DNA of 64,000 nucleotides from contig PLDA01000003.1 in NCBI GenBank assembly GCA_003134965.1, forward strand, positions 806,001 through 870,000. Direction: 5' to 3'. Positions 34,186-42,328 of the stretch are shown here, piece by piece (the first letter of the stretch is position 1; the number at the start of each line of letters is the position of its first letter). The translations under genes were made by a program, and so were the position numbers. The stretch comes from Vulcanimicrobium winogradskyi (GTDB lineage Bacteria; Vulcanimicrobiota; Vulcanimicrobiia; Vulcanimicrobiales; Vulcanimicrobiaceae). The notes below the pieces were generated by a model. The model had not been told where the DNA came from, made no database searches, and saw only the letters and a program-made list of their open reading frames with translations.

Positions 34186-36125
34186 CTGACCCGTATGCCG
34201 AATTCCAAGGCCGCCGAGAGACGCTCCTCGAGCTGACCGAGGCGCTCGCTGCCGTGTTCGAACCGCTCGATCTTTCCAGCCGCCTCGTTGCCATCGAGAA
34301 GCTCCAGGAACGGCTTCGCAGCGACAATTTCAAGCTGCTCGTCGTCGGCGAGTTCAGCACCGGAAAGAGCACCGTGATCAACGCAATGCTCGGCCGCGCC
34401 ATCCTTCCCGCGTTCGCGGTCGAGACGACCGCGATCGTTTGCGAGATCAAGTGGGGCCCCGAGCCGAAGGCGATCCTGCACCGCATAGAAGGGGGCTACG
34501 ACGAAGTGCCCATCTCGGAGCTCGAACGCGAGATCGTAGTCGTGCACGATGCCGAGCCGAAATACCTAAAGGCCGAGATCTACTGGCCGCTCGACCTGTG
34601 CCGCGAAGGGATCGTCATGATCGACAGTCCCGGCCTGAACGCGTCGATGCTGAGCGAGCGCATAACAACCGAATATCTCGGGCGGGCCGACGCCGTGGTT
34701 TACGTGCTCGATTGCCAGCAATTGGTCCTCGCTAGCGAGTTGCTGGTCATCGAGGATATTCGTGCGGCCGGACACGACGACATCTTTTTCGTCTGCAACA
34801 AGATCAACAAGGTTCGCAACGAAACCGAGAGCACGAAGGTAAGGGCCGTTGGATCGGCTACACTTGGGCCGTTGACCAAATTCGGGACGCGCCGAATATT
34901 CTACGTCAACGCGTGGGGTGTGCTCGATTCGCGGCAGGCGGAGTCTGAACCGTCGGACGGCGAGTTCTTACGCTTCGAGCACGATCTGGCCCAGTTCCTC
35001 ACCGTAGACAGCGGCCGCGTCAAGCTGCTTCACGCTGCGGCTGAGCTCAAGAATCACGCGCTGGCGGCGACACAGGCGGCGCGCGAGCTCATCGGGCTGC
35101 GCAGCCTCGACGGTAGCGAAGTCGCGCGGCGCTATGCGTCGGCCGAAGAGGCTCTCTCCCTGATCGAAGCGGAGCGCGATACCGCGATCGCGCGCCTCAA
35201 TCTGCACCTGGCCGATGCCGAGCGAGCGGTGGTAGAGTCAGCGTCGGCAAAGCTCGCGACGATCGTCGAGGGCCTGCCCGCGCGTGCGAACGAGCACCAG
35301 CTCGAGCACCGCGTCACTGCGATGTGGTCACTGCCGAAGCTCCGACAGCAGGCTCAAGACGTCGCGCGAGAAGTCGGCGACGTCCTCAACGGGTACGTTC
35401 GCCGGGAACTGGTCGACTGGCAAAACCAGACACTCAAGCCGCTGCTCGCCGAGCGCGTGACGACGATTGCCGCCGATGTGCGTGGGCGAACGGAAACGAT
35501 CCTCGAGGCCCTCGAGCGTATCCACCGCGATCTCAACGCGGGTACCGCACCTGAGCAGGCGGAGTCACCGCGTACCGCTTCCGCATTCGACCCCGCCGTT
35601 TCGCTCGGGCTCGGCTTGCTCCTCGTCGACATCGGTGCGGCCGGGATCGGCACGACGTTGGCCTTCACCGATTTGGTGCGCAACATCGCACCCGGGCTCG
35701 GCCTGGCCTTAGCCGGCGCAATGCTCATCGGGCCGTTCGTTCTCGTCCCCATCGTCCTGGCCGCGCTGACGCTCCGTTACGACACTCTCAACGAGCGCAT
35801 CAAGGCGGGCGTCTGCGCCCACCTCGTAGCGCATGTGCGCGAAAATGCGACAGCCTCGGCGCTCGCTACCGGACGCGCCGTCGGCGAGGAGCTCGCAAAG
35901 ATCCGCGATCGCTGGAAAGACAAAATCCAGATCGAGATCGACGGGGTCCAGGTGCAGACAGCGACGGCCCGGACAGCGCGCGACGACGACCAAGCAACCG
36001 TCGAAGAACGCATCGCCGCGCTGCGGAACGTCATCCGCACGGTCGACGCGATTGCAGCTGACCTCGACGACCTCATCGTCGAGTTCCTCCTGCGTTATTC
36101 GAGCGGCGCAGCGGAGTCCGGGTAA
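34182..36125 (+). CDS. Dynamin-like GTPase 2
   Basis: 647 residues. G1 is GEFSTGKS at 56-63, switch 1 shows VETTAIV, G3 is DSPG from Asp148, and G4 lies in CNKINK (Asn206-Lys207). A helical middle region precedes two adjacent strongly hydrophobic helices at about 469-530 (VSLGLGLLLVDIGAAGIGTT and LGLALAGAMLIGPFVLVPIV), the membrane-inserting paddle of this family. A final charged helix completes the stalk. The ATG overlaps the stop of GTPase 1 (ATGA), so the pair is co-translated and may form hetero-oligomers as reported for other paired bacterial dynamins. Confidence 0.87.
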   Translation: MTDPYAEFQGRRETLLELTEALAAVFEPLDLSSRLVAIEKLQERLRSDNFKLLVVGEFSTGKSTVINAMLGRAILPAFAVETTAIVCEIKWGPEPKAILHRIEGGYDEVPISELEREIVVVHDAEPKYLKAEIYWPLDLCREGIVMIDSPGLNASMLSERITTEYLGRADAVVYVLDCQQLVLASELLVIEDIRAAGHDDIFFVCNKINKVRNETESTKVRAVGSATLGPLTKFGTRRIFYVNAWGVLDSRQAESEPSDGEFLRFEHDLAQFLTVDSGRVKLLHAAAELKNHALAATQAARELIGLRSLDGSEVARRYASAEEALSLIEAERDTAIARLNLHLADAERAVVESASAKLATIVEGLPARANEHQLEHRVTAMWSLPKLRQQAQDVAREVGDVLNGYVRRELVDWQNQTLKPLLAERVTTIAADVRGRTETILEALERIHRDLNAGTAPEQAESPRTASAFDPAVSLGLGLLLVDIGAAGIGTTLAFTDLVRNIAPGLGLALAGAMLIGPFVLVPIVLAALTLRYDTLNERIKAGVCAHLVAHVRENATASALATGRAVGEELAKIRDRWKDKIQIEIDGVQVQTATARTARDDDQATVEERIAALRNVIRTVDAIAADLDDLIVEFLLRYSSGAAESG

Positions 36126-36130
36126 CGTTG

Positions 36131-37336
36131 GTGGAGCGCCGTGGTCGGTTCGACGGCTTGCACGCCCAGCGCGACGAGCTGGTCGCGCTCGCGGAGGCCC
36201 TGGCCGCTGGGCTCGCGTGCGTGCAGGAGTCGGAACGCGCCGAATCGTGCGCTCGCGTCGCAGCGGACCTGCGGGCGGGAACCCTCAACGTGCTCTTCGT
36301 CGGCGAACGCAGCTCGGGCAAAAGCACGATCATCAACGCCATGCTCGGACGCGAGATCTTGCCGACGTCGGCGGTGGCGACCACAGCAGTCATCTGCCGA
36401 GTGAAGTGGGGACTCGTACCGCAGACCATCGTCCGCCGCAAGGACGGGCGAACGTTTCCGATCGACGTGAGCACGCTTGCGGAGCGCGTAACCGTGGACA
36501 GCGGAGTGCAAGCGGCTGAGTACGCCGAAGCCGTGCTTTGCTGGCCGCTGGAGGTATGTCACGGGGAGGTCGAGATTCTCGACACGCCTGGCCTCAATGC
36601 CGGCGGTGAGCTTGGGAAAGCGGCGAGGGCGTATCTCGCCACCGCGGACGCCGTCGTCGTCGTCGTGGACTGTCAAAAACCCGGTACGATGAAACTCTTC
36701 CGTTTCATCGACGACGAGATCCGCGCCGCCGGCCACCACGATATCTTCTTCATCTGCAACAAGTTGAATCTGCTGCACGACGAAAAGAATGTGGAGCTCG
36801 TCAAGGCTGACGGAGCCCGGAAGCTCGCGCCGCGCACGATGCTCCGTGCGCGTCGGCTGTACTACGTCGATGCGCTTGCCGCGGTCGAAGCGCGCGCCGC
36901 AGGGCGGGAACTCGGTGAGGATGACGAGCTCCTGCGATTCGAGCGTGACCTCGCCGAGTACCTAGCGCATGATCTCGCTCGAGTAAGAATCGTGCGCAAC
37001 GCCGTGCAGCTCAAGCGCACGGCGCTCGCCGCGAAGCCGCAGTTTCCCGAGCTGGCCGGGCGCCTTGCTTCGGAGCGCGCGGACGCCGAGCGACGGCTCG
37101 GCGACGTTGAGTCCGCGCTTCGTCGCCGCGAGGTGGAGCAGCCTACGTTCGTTGAGCGCATCCAGGTTCACCGCCAGGCCGAACCGGAACTTCGCGAGCT
37201 GCGGGTGGACCGCGACTTCCTGGGCGGGCTGCGCGAAGTAGTGCTCGGCTGGAGCGAACGGCTCGACGCCATCGCCGACGCGCTCGACCAGATCATCATC
37301 GGAGAGGCAAACCGAATTCGTTCGGAGAGGCCTTGA
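36131..37336 (+). CDS. Dynamin-like GTPase 3, short form without membrane paddle
   Basis: 401 residues from GTG at 36131 (a TTG at 36128 is equally possible; neither has a clear ribosome site). The GTPase domain is intact: GERSSGKS at 58-65, VATTAVI, DTPGLN, CNKLNL. It is closely related to GTPase 2 in this part (shared NAMLGRxIL and VKWG phrases). The protein stops soon after the GTPase domain, with only about 100 helical residues and no hydrophobic paddle. It is 5 bp after GTPase 2 and closes the operon before a strong terminator. It may regulate the two long members; truncation by decay is the alternative. Confidence 0.8.
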   Translation: MERRGRFDGLHAQRDELVALAEALAAGLACVQESERAESCARVAADLRAGTLNVLFVGERSSGKSTIINAMLGREILPTSAVATTAVICRVKWGLVPQTIVRRKDGRTFPIDVSTLAERVTVDSGVQAAEYAEAVLCWPLEVCHGEVEILDTPGLNAGGELGKAARAYLATADAVVVVVDCQKPGTMKLFRFIDDEIRAAGHHDIFFICNKLNLLHDEKNVELVKADGARKLAPRTMLRARRLYYVDALAAVEARAAGRELGEDDELLRFERDLAEYLAHDLARVRIVRNAVQLKRTALAAKPQFPELAGRLASERADAERRLGDVESALRRREVEQPTFVERIQVHRQAEPELRELRVDRDFLGGLREVVLGWSERLDAIADALDQIIIGEANRIRSERP

Positions 37337-37353
37337 CCGGCTGACCGACAGCG

Positions 37354-37384
37354 AAAAGGCCGCCTCGGCGTGAGGCGGCCTTTT
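37354..37384. terminator. Bidirectional intrinsic terminator
   Basis: An inverted repeat AAAAGGCCGCCTC / GAGGCGGCCTTTT with a short loop sits between the convergent GTPase operon and the phasin gene. A/T tracts flank both sides, so it can end transcription from either direction. Confidence 0.9.
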
Positions 37385-37404
37385 GTTGCGGCGTGAAGCC
37401 GAGG

Positions 37405-37731
37405 TTACTTGGCGGTCGCGGTGGTGGCGGCCGTCTGGACGACGCGCTCGGCGGCCTCGACGACGTTCTTCTGGGTCGCGGTGAAGACGCCGGTGAGCTG
37501 CGAGGCGTAGGCATTCTGCTGCTCGAGCAGGCTGCGAACGAAGGCGGCGTTGAGCTCGGCCAGTTCGGCGAACGTCGGCAGGCTGGCGACGGTCGACGCC
37601 GAGCGGAAGGGCGGCACGGTCGAGACGAGCTCGCCGATCGTGGTGAGGGCGGCGAGCTGGGTCGCCTGCACCTGCTTGAGGGCCTCGAGGCTCTGCTCCT
37701 GGAGCTTGCCGAGGGTTTCGAGATACGTCAT
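37405..37731 (-). CDS. Phasin family protein (PHB granule-associated)
   Basis: 108-residue, cysteine-free, amphipathic helical protein: LGKLQEQSLEALKQVQATQL, then NAAFVRSLLEQQNAYASQL and a C-terminal Ala/Thr tail. Length, composition and heptad-like spacing are those of phasins, which coat polyhydroxyalkanoate granules. Context is decisive: an acetoacetyl-CoA reductase and a PHB depolymerase lie within 2.5 kb. No Shine-Dalgarno precedes the ATG; the mapped promoter would start the transcript at the initiation codon. Confidence 0.82.
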   Translation of the reverse strand: MTYLETLGKLQEQSLEALKQVQATQLAALTTIGELVSTVPPFRSASTVASLPTFAELAELNAAFVRSLLEQQNAYASQLTGVFTATQKNVVEAAERVVQTAATTATAK

Positions 37732-37737
37732 GTGCTA

Positions 37738-37767
37738 AGTATATCAAGCACATGCTAGATATGTCAA
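37738..37767 (-). promoter_or_regulatory. Phasin promoter with overlapping palindromic operator
   Basis: On the minus strand TTGACA (37762-37767) and TATACT (37738-37743) are separated by 18 bp, a near-consensus sigma-70 promoter. Between them lies a 20-bp imperfect palindrome (37742-37761) with half-sites TATCtAGCA and TGCTtGATA. Its centre between -35 and -10 is ideal for repression, plausibly by the XRE protein encoded next door. Six bases separate the -10 from the phasin ATG, so the mRNA should be leaderless. Confidence 0.72.
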
Positions 37768-37787
37768 GAGAGCGCGGCCGGCCGGGG

Positions 37788-38156
37788 CTACGGTCGCTCC
37801 ACGAACCCCCGGTAGATGCGAACGAGCGTCTCCTTCTGATCCACCGAGAGCCGCGCGTCGAACCGGATCGCCTCCTCGACCTCCTGACCGCTGCGCCCCG
37901 CGCTCGCCGAGCTCTCGTCGAGCAGCCCGGCCTGGGCGTACATCGTCTCGGCCGAGATCTTGAGCGCCGAGGCGAGGTTCTTGAGCACGTCGGCCGACGG
38001 TTTGTGCAGCCCGCGTTCGACCTGGCTCAAATAGGGATTGGAGATGTTCGCGATCTCCGCCAACTGCCGCAGCGAGAGGCGCGCCATCTCGCGCTGCGCT
38101 CGGATGAACTCGCCGACGCCGTTCCAGACCGCGTCGCGATCGTTGTTTTTCGACAC
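37788..38156 (-). CDS. XRE-family transcriptional regulator of the PHB locus
   Basis: 122 residues. A standard Cro/C1 helix-turn-helix occupies about 14-70: REMARLSLRQLAEIANISNP, then YLSQVERGLHKPSADVLKNLA. A short acidic C-terminal region follows. GTG start, 1 bp after the phaB stop, so it is co-transcribed with phaB. The operator in front of the phasin gene lies 57 bp downstream of this reading frame's start region. By analogy with PhaR-type control it probably represses the phasin, although this protein is not a PhaR homologue. Confidence 0.8.
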   Translation of the reverse strand: MSKNNDRDAVWNGVGEFIRAQREMARLSLRQLAEIANISNPYLSQVERGLHKPSADVLKNLASALKISAETMYAQAGLLDESSASAGRSGQEVEEAIRFDARLSVDQKETLVRIYRGFVERP

Positions 38157-38157
38157 C

Positions 38158-38898
38158 CTACATGTCCAAGCCGCCGTTGATCGTGTAGACGGCCCCCGTG
38201 ATGTAGCTGGACTCGTCCTCGAGCAGAAACTGCACGACGCGCGCGACCTCGTCCGGGCGTCCGAGCCGGCGTAACGGGATCTTCTCGACGACCGCGTCGA
38301 GTGCGGCCTTGGGCATCTGCTCGACCATCTCGGTTCCGATGAATCCCGGCGCGACGACGTTCACCGTGATGCCGCGGCGCGACATCTCGAGCGCGAGGCT
38401 CTTGCTGAACCCGACCATCCCGGCTTTTGACGCCGCGTAGTTCGCCTGGCCGACGTTCCCGGTCTCGCCGATCACCGAGCTGATGTTGATGATCCGTCCG
38501 GAGCCCCGCTCGATCATGTGCTCGAGCACGGCCTTCGTCATGGCGAAGGCGCCGAACAGGTTCACGTTGAGGACGTTTTGCCAGTCGTCGGCGGTCATCT
38601 TGCGCACGGTCTTGTCGACCGTGATCCCGGCGTTGTTGACCAGGAAGTCGATCCGCCCAAAACGTGCGAGCACTTCGGCGGTGACCCGCGCGCAATCGTC
38701 CATCTGGTCGACACGACCCTGGTGCACCGAGACCTGCGCGCCGCCGGCGGTCAACTTCTTCTGGAGCGCCTCGGCGGCGTCTTGGCCCTTGCTGTAGCCG
38801 GCTGCGACCCGCACGCCGTTCTTGGCAAGCATGGTCGTGATCGCCGCGCCGATCCCGCGCGTGCCGCCCGTGATCAGGGCGACGTGGCCGTCAAACAT
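38158..38898 (-). CDS. phaB: Acetoacetyl-CoA reductase (SDR family)
   Basis: NADPH-dependent reduction of acetoacetyl-CoA to (R)-3-hydroxybutyryl-CoA, the monomer for PHB. 246 residues. TGGTRGIG at 10-17 binds cofactor; NNAG is at 88-91; the catalytic set is Ser140/141, Tyr154 and Lys158 (YAASK). The C-terminus ITGAVYTINGGLDM is typical of PhaB and FabG. GGAGGA lies 6-8 bases before the ATG. FabG function is possible from sequence alone; the PHB neighbourhood favours PhaB. Confidence 0.87.
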   Translation of the reverse strand: MFDGHVALITGGTRGIGAAITTMLAKNGVRVAAGYSKGQDAAEALQKKLTAGGAQVSVHQGRVDQMDDCARVTAEVLARFGRIDFLVNNAGITVDKTVRKMTADDWQNVLNVNLFGAFAMTKAVLEHMIERGSGRIINISSVIGETGNVGQANYAASKAGMVGFSKSLALEMSRRGITVNVVAPGFIGTEMVEQMPKAALDAVVEKIPLRRLGRPDEVARVVQFLLEDESSYITGAVYTINGGLDM

Positions 38899-39091
38899 GC
38901 GAGTTCCTCCGCAAGAGGCCGATATCGCTGGAAGAGCCCGCCTTCCTCCGACCCTTCGACGGGCTCAGGGTGACAAACGGGCCCGGCGAGGTCTTTTCCT
39001 CGACCCGGCGGAAGACGCGCGTCAATAGCCGGGTGGCGAACGGTCGGATCCGATTTCCACATTTGGGGAAAACGGCGCTGGAGGCAACGCA

Positions 39092-40282
39092 ATCTACTAC
39101 GAACAGTACGACGCGGCGTATCTCGCGATGACCCCTGCGCGCTGGTCTGCAGCCGCGACGAAAGCCCTGTTCGGCAACCCGTTCAACCCCTTCTCCTACA
39201 CGCTCCCCGGCCGGATGTTGAACGCCGGGGCCGACGTCTTTTCGGGCGTCACCGAGCGCCGCGGGAAACCGGCCTGGAATCTGCCCGCGAAGATCGACGT
39301 CATCGACGAGCGCCCGTTCGGGCGGCTGATCCGCTTCGTGCACGACGGCGCGCTCGGGCGGCCACGCATCCTGCTGGTCGCACCGATGTCCGGGCACTAC
39401 GCGACGCTGCTGCGCAACACCGTCGAAGTGCTCATGGACGACCACGACGTGTACATCACCGACTGGGCCGACGCGCGCGATGTTCCGCTGAGCGCCGGGC
39501 GCTTCGATCTCGACGAGTACGTTGCCTACGTAATGACGTACATGCGCATCCTGGGCCCCGACGTCCACGTCGTCGCCGTCTGTCAGCCGGCGCCGGCGGT
39601 GCTCGCCGCCGTCGCGCTGCTCGCCGCGGAGGACGATCCGGCGCAGCCGCGCTCGATGGTGCTGATGGGCGGACCGGTCGACGTACGCGTCGCACCGACC
39701 GCACCGACCGAGCTCGCCTCGTCGCGCTCGCTCAAATGGTTCAAGAGCGAGCTGACGATGAGCGTGCCCTCGTGGTACCGCGGCGCCGGACGCGAGGTCT
39801 ATCCGGGCTTCCTGCAGATCGGCGCGTTCATGTCGATGCATCCGGACCGCCACATGGACGCGCACTGGAAGATCTTCGAGGACCTCGTCCGCGGCGACGG
39901 CGAGTCGGCGCAGCGGCGGCGCGCCTTTTACGACGAGTACCTCAGCGTGATGGACATCCCGGCGGAGTTCTACTTGCAGACCGTCGCCGAGGTGTTCAAG
40001 CATGCCACCCTTGCGAACGGAACGATGATGTGGCGCGGCCGTCGCGTCGATCCCGGCGCGATCGCGAAGACCGCGCTGCTCACGGTCGAGGGCGAGCTCG
40101 ACGACATCTCGGCGCCGGGACAGACCTACGCAGCGCACGCGCTGTGCACCGGCATTCCGGCACGGCGGCGGCGCAACGTGCTGCAGTCCGGCGTCGGCCA
40201 CTACGGCATCTTCAGCGGCCAGAAGTGGCGCACCGCGATCGCGCCGGAGATCGCCGCGTTCATCACGGAGTTCGCGACCTAA
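39092..40282 (+). CDS. phaZ: Intracellular polyhydroxybutyrate depolymerase; ATC start
   Basis: Degrades stored PHB. 396 residues with the intracellular PhaZ signature VCQPAPAVLAA, in which Cys164 replaces the usual lipase-box serine. Flanking blocks DVYITDWADARDVP, FVHDG and SGVGHYGIFSGQKW also match the family. The first in-frame ATG is at 39128, but conserved family sequence begins twelve residues earlier (YYEQYDAAYLA). That puts the initiator at ATC 39092-39094, seven bases after GGAGG (39080-39084). No ATG/GTG/TTG lies in frame there. If the ATG is used instead, the protein loses this conserved helix. Confidence 0.88.
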   Translation: MYYEQYDAAYLAMTPARWSAAATKALFGNPFNPFSYTLPGRMLNAGADVFSGVTERRGKPAWNLPAKIDVIDERPFGRLIRFVHDGALGRPRILLVAPMSGHYATLLRNTVEVLMDDHDVYITDWADARDVPLSAGRFDLDEYVAYVMTYMRILGPDVHVVAVCQPAPAVLAAVALLAAEDDPAQPRSMVLMGGPVDVRVAPTAPTELASSRSLKWFKSELTMSVPSWYRGAGREVYPGFLQIGAFMSMHPDRHMDAHWKIFEDLVRGDGESAQRRRAFYDEYLSVMDIPAEFYLQTVAEVFKHATLANGTMMWRGRRVDPGAIAKTALLTVEGELDDISAPGQTYAAHALCTGIPARRRRNVLQSGVGHYGIFSGQKWRTAIAPEIAAFITEFAT

Positions 40283-40404
40283 CCGAGCGGTCACCGGACC
40301 GGCGCACGATGCCAACCATATGGCACGGCGCCGGTCCACGCTTGGGTCGTGCTCGCGTTCCACACATCCACTGACGCCGATTTTCTCCACAAAGTGTCCT
40401 ACTC

Positions 40405-40424
40405 ACAGCGTTGCCACACGCTGT
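40405..40424. other. Short perfect inverted repeat
   Basis: ACAGCGT and ACGCTGT are separated by six bases, in the 184-bp gap between phaZ and the small gene at 40467. It may be an operator or a weak transcription end for phaZ; no T tract follows. Confidence 0.35.
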
Positions 40425-40466
40425 GCTCAAGGCGCTTCGCACGGTGCGTCCCGTAGCATTGGGTCG

Positions 40467-40715
40467 ATGGCCGCCCGGTTCAGCCTGATCCTCACCAAAG
40501 GGACGCATCTCGTCGACGAGAGCACGCGGCGGCACATCCTCGCGGCGATCGAGAACCGCGAGCGCGTCGTCGAGATCCCGGTCGACCGGTATCAGGACGG
40601 GATGACGACGATGGCGACGGTCGTGACGTCGCATGTCGTCGCGTTCTTTCCGCTCGACGCTCAGGACGATGTCGCGCTGCCGAGCAACGTCACGCCACTC
40701 GTTCGGCGCGGCTGA
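40467..40715 (+). CDS. Hypothetical 82-residue protein
   Basis: From ATG at 40467: AARFSLILTKGTHLVDESTR, then RERVVEIPVDRYQDGMTTMA and a hydrophobic strand VVTSHVVAFFPLD. The compact beta-alpha-beta-like pattern and absence of a signal suggest a cytoplasmic protein. No family recognised. It is convergent with the HNH gene, 6 bp apart. Confidence 0.55.
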   Translation: MAARFSLILTKGTHLVDESTRRHILAAIENRERVVEIPVDRYQDGMTTMATVVTSHVVAFFPLDAQDDVALPSNVTPLVRRG

Positions 40716-40721
40716 ACGCGA

Positions 40722-41549
40722 TCAGGCCGAGCGTTCGTCGGTGGCTAGCCGAACGCGCGCGGCCGCAAACGCTACGCTCTCCATCAATTGCCACCGAGCG
40801 GCGTCGGCGCGCGCCATGCGCTCGTCGCCGCCGTGGACCGCCAGCACGTACTCGCGCAGGTAGTCCTCGCGGCCGAGCGACATCCGCCAGCGACCGTGGT
40901 TGCAACGGCGGCAGATCGCGACGAGCAGCTGGTGCACGGCGAAATCGACCTCGCCATCCGTCAGCGCGTCTAGGACGGGCGCGAGCCGCGCAAGCGGGAC
41001 GACGTGGTCCGCTTGCAACGCGGATTCCTCGAGCGCTTCGACGACGCGCTCGCGAAGCGCGGCGGGGATCTTCAAGCGCCAGCCGCCAAGTGTTAGCTGC
41101 TCGCGCTGCTGGACGATCGCCACCGCCTCGCGAAGTTCGGCGTACACCGGCGGCCGCCAGCGCTGGAACCACGCCCATACGTCACGGTCGCTGTGCAGAT
41201 CGAGGTCGGGCCGGTACGGATGCTCGGCCGGCGGCGTGCCGCAGAGCGCGCAGCGCTCGGCATCTTCGACGATCTCGGCGCAGCGGCGTTCGTTGGGCTC
41301 GAGCCGCCGCTCGCGAGCGCTCCGCGGCGCGAGCGCACCGACCGCCGCGTCGCTGAACAGCCGCGCGTAGCGGCCGCGGCCGCGGAAGTCGCCCTTGCGC
41401 TGGTACTTGCGGTAGTGTCCGTTCTCGCACGTGACGACGACCGGGCCGAAGGGCGCGTCGATCCGCGCGATCGCGACCGTCGAGCCGCAGCGCGCGGAGC
41501 GGCACGCGGGCCACGGGTCGGGCAGGTCGACCACTTCAGGTGCGAACAC
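40722..41549 (-). CDS. HNH-endonuclease-like zinc-finger protein
   Basis: 275 residues. Near the C-terminal half lies ALQADHVVPLARL followed by LLVAICRRCNHGRWRMS, the spacing of an HNH motif (DH ... N-H-G-R) with the C-R-R-C zinc pair. Three further cysteine pairs occur upstream: CRSARC, CENGHY, and CALCGTPPAEHP. GTG start. HNH proteins of this kind are found in restriction, mobile elements and stand-alone nucleases; no methylase or recombinase is adjacent, so the function is open. Confidence 0.65.
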   Translation of the reverse strand: MFAPEVVDLPDPWPACRSARCGSTVAIARIDAPFGPVVVTCENGHYRKYQRKGDFRGRGRYARLFSDAAVGALAPRSARERRLEPNERRCAEIVEDAERCALCGTPPAEHPYRPDLDLHSDRDVWAWFQRWRPPVYAELREAVAIVQQREQLTLGGWRLKIPAALRERVVEALEESALQADHVVPLARLAPVLDALTDGEVDFAVHQLLVAICRRCNHGRWRMSLGREDYLREYVLAVHGGDERMARADAARWQLMESVAFAAARVRLATDERSA

Positions 41550-41627
41550 GGGATCAGGGCCGTACGCGTCACAGGACCGCGCCTCCTACCGCGTGAAGGC
41601 TCGGCACCCCGCAGGAAGGGACCCGAC

Positions 41628-42260
41628 CTGGACCTCCAGTTCGCGGCGACCGCGTTCGCCACCGCAATCACCATCATCGACCCGGTTGGGATGATCCCGC
41701 TGACGATCGTCGCGACGAGCGGCGTGCGGCGCAGCCGCCAGCGCATCGTCAACGAGGCGGTGCTCGTCGCCGCCGCCGTGATCCTCGTCATGGGGTTGGT
41801 CGGCCGCGCGCTACTCGGTTATCTCGGGATCACGCTGCCCGCGTTCACGATCGCCGGCGGTCTGTTGCTGTTCCTCATCGCGATCGACATGCTGTTCGCT
41901 CGCCCGACCGGCGCGAAGCAGACCGTCGAGGAGACGCGTGACGCGAGCGAGGCGAACAATCCCGCCGTCTTCCCGCTGGCGATCCCGATGATTGCGGGTC
42001 CCGGTACGATCGCGACCGTGCTGCTGCTCAGCGGCGAGACCCACGGCGACGAGATGCGCGTCGCGACGGTGTTCCTTGCGTACGGATGCGCGCTCGCGGT
42101 GACGTGGCTCTGCATGAGCGGAGCGACCTACCTGCAGCGCATCATCGGCAAGACGGGGATCCACGTCGTCACGCGCCTGTTCGGGATCATCCTCGCCGCG
42201 CTTGCCGTGCAGTTCGCGATCAACGGCCTCTTAGGAACGCCCTTCTTCATCCGGACCTGA
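41628..42260 (+). CDS. MarC-family integral membrane protein; CTG start
   Basis: 210 residues, six hydrophobic segments, with family hallmarks: ATAITIIDPVGMIPL at the first helix, FPLAIPMIAGPGTIATVL in the middle and TRLFGIILAALAVQF near the end. The function of MarC proteins is not established. Homologues begin two or three residues before the conserved DL-F-A helix, which places the initiator at CTG 41628-41630, seven bases after AAGGG of AGGAAGGG (41613-41620). No ATG, GTG or TTG is in frame between the HNH gene start and this point. Divergent from the HNH gene; a perfect terminator follows. Confidence 0.85.
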   Translation: MDLQFAATAFATAITIIDPVGMIPLTIVATSGVRRSRQRIVNEAVLVAAAVILVMGLVGRALLGYLGITLPAFTIAGGLLLFLIAIDMLFARPTGAKQTVEETRDASEANNPAVFPLAIPMIAGPGTIATVLLLSGETHGDEMRVATVFLAYGCALAVTWLCMSGATYLQRIIGKTGIHVVTRLFGIILAALAVQFAINGLLGTPFFIRT

Positions 42261-42286
42261 AAAACCGCGCTGGCGAGCGCGGTTTT
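42261..42286. terminator. Bidirectional intrinsic terminator
   Basis: AAAACCGCGCT and AGCGCGGTTTT form a perfect 11-bp stem around GGCG, directly after the marC stop and before the end of the convergent lectin gene; A and T runs allow termination on both strands. Confidence 0.92.
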
Positions 42287-42328
42287 CCGTTTGGGTCGGT
42301 TTCGTCCGTTACGCGAGGTTCGCGGGGC

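Noticed and set aside
38952..38975. CCCTTCGACGGGCTCAGGGT-type sequence, a common REP-like repeat
   Set aside because: Only one copy is seen in this window, so a repeat family cannot be supported from here.
38891..40390. 499-codon minus-strand frame over phaZ
   Set aside because: Antisense of the depolymerase, with no recognisable domain.
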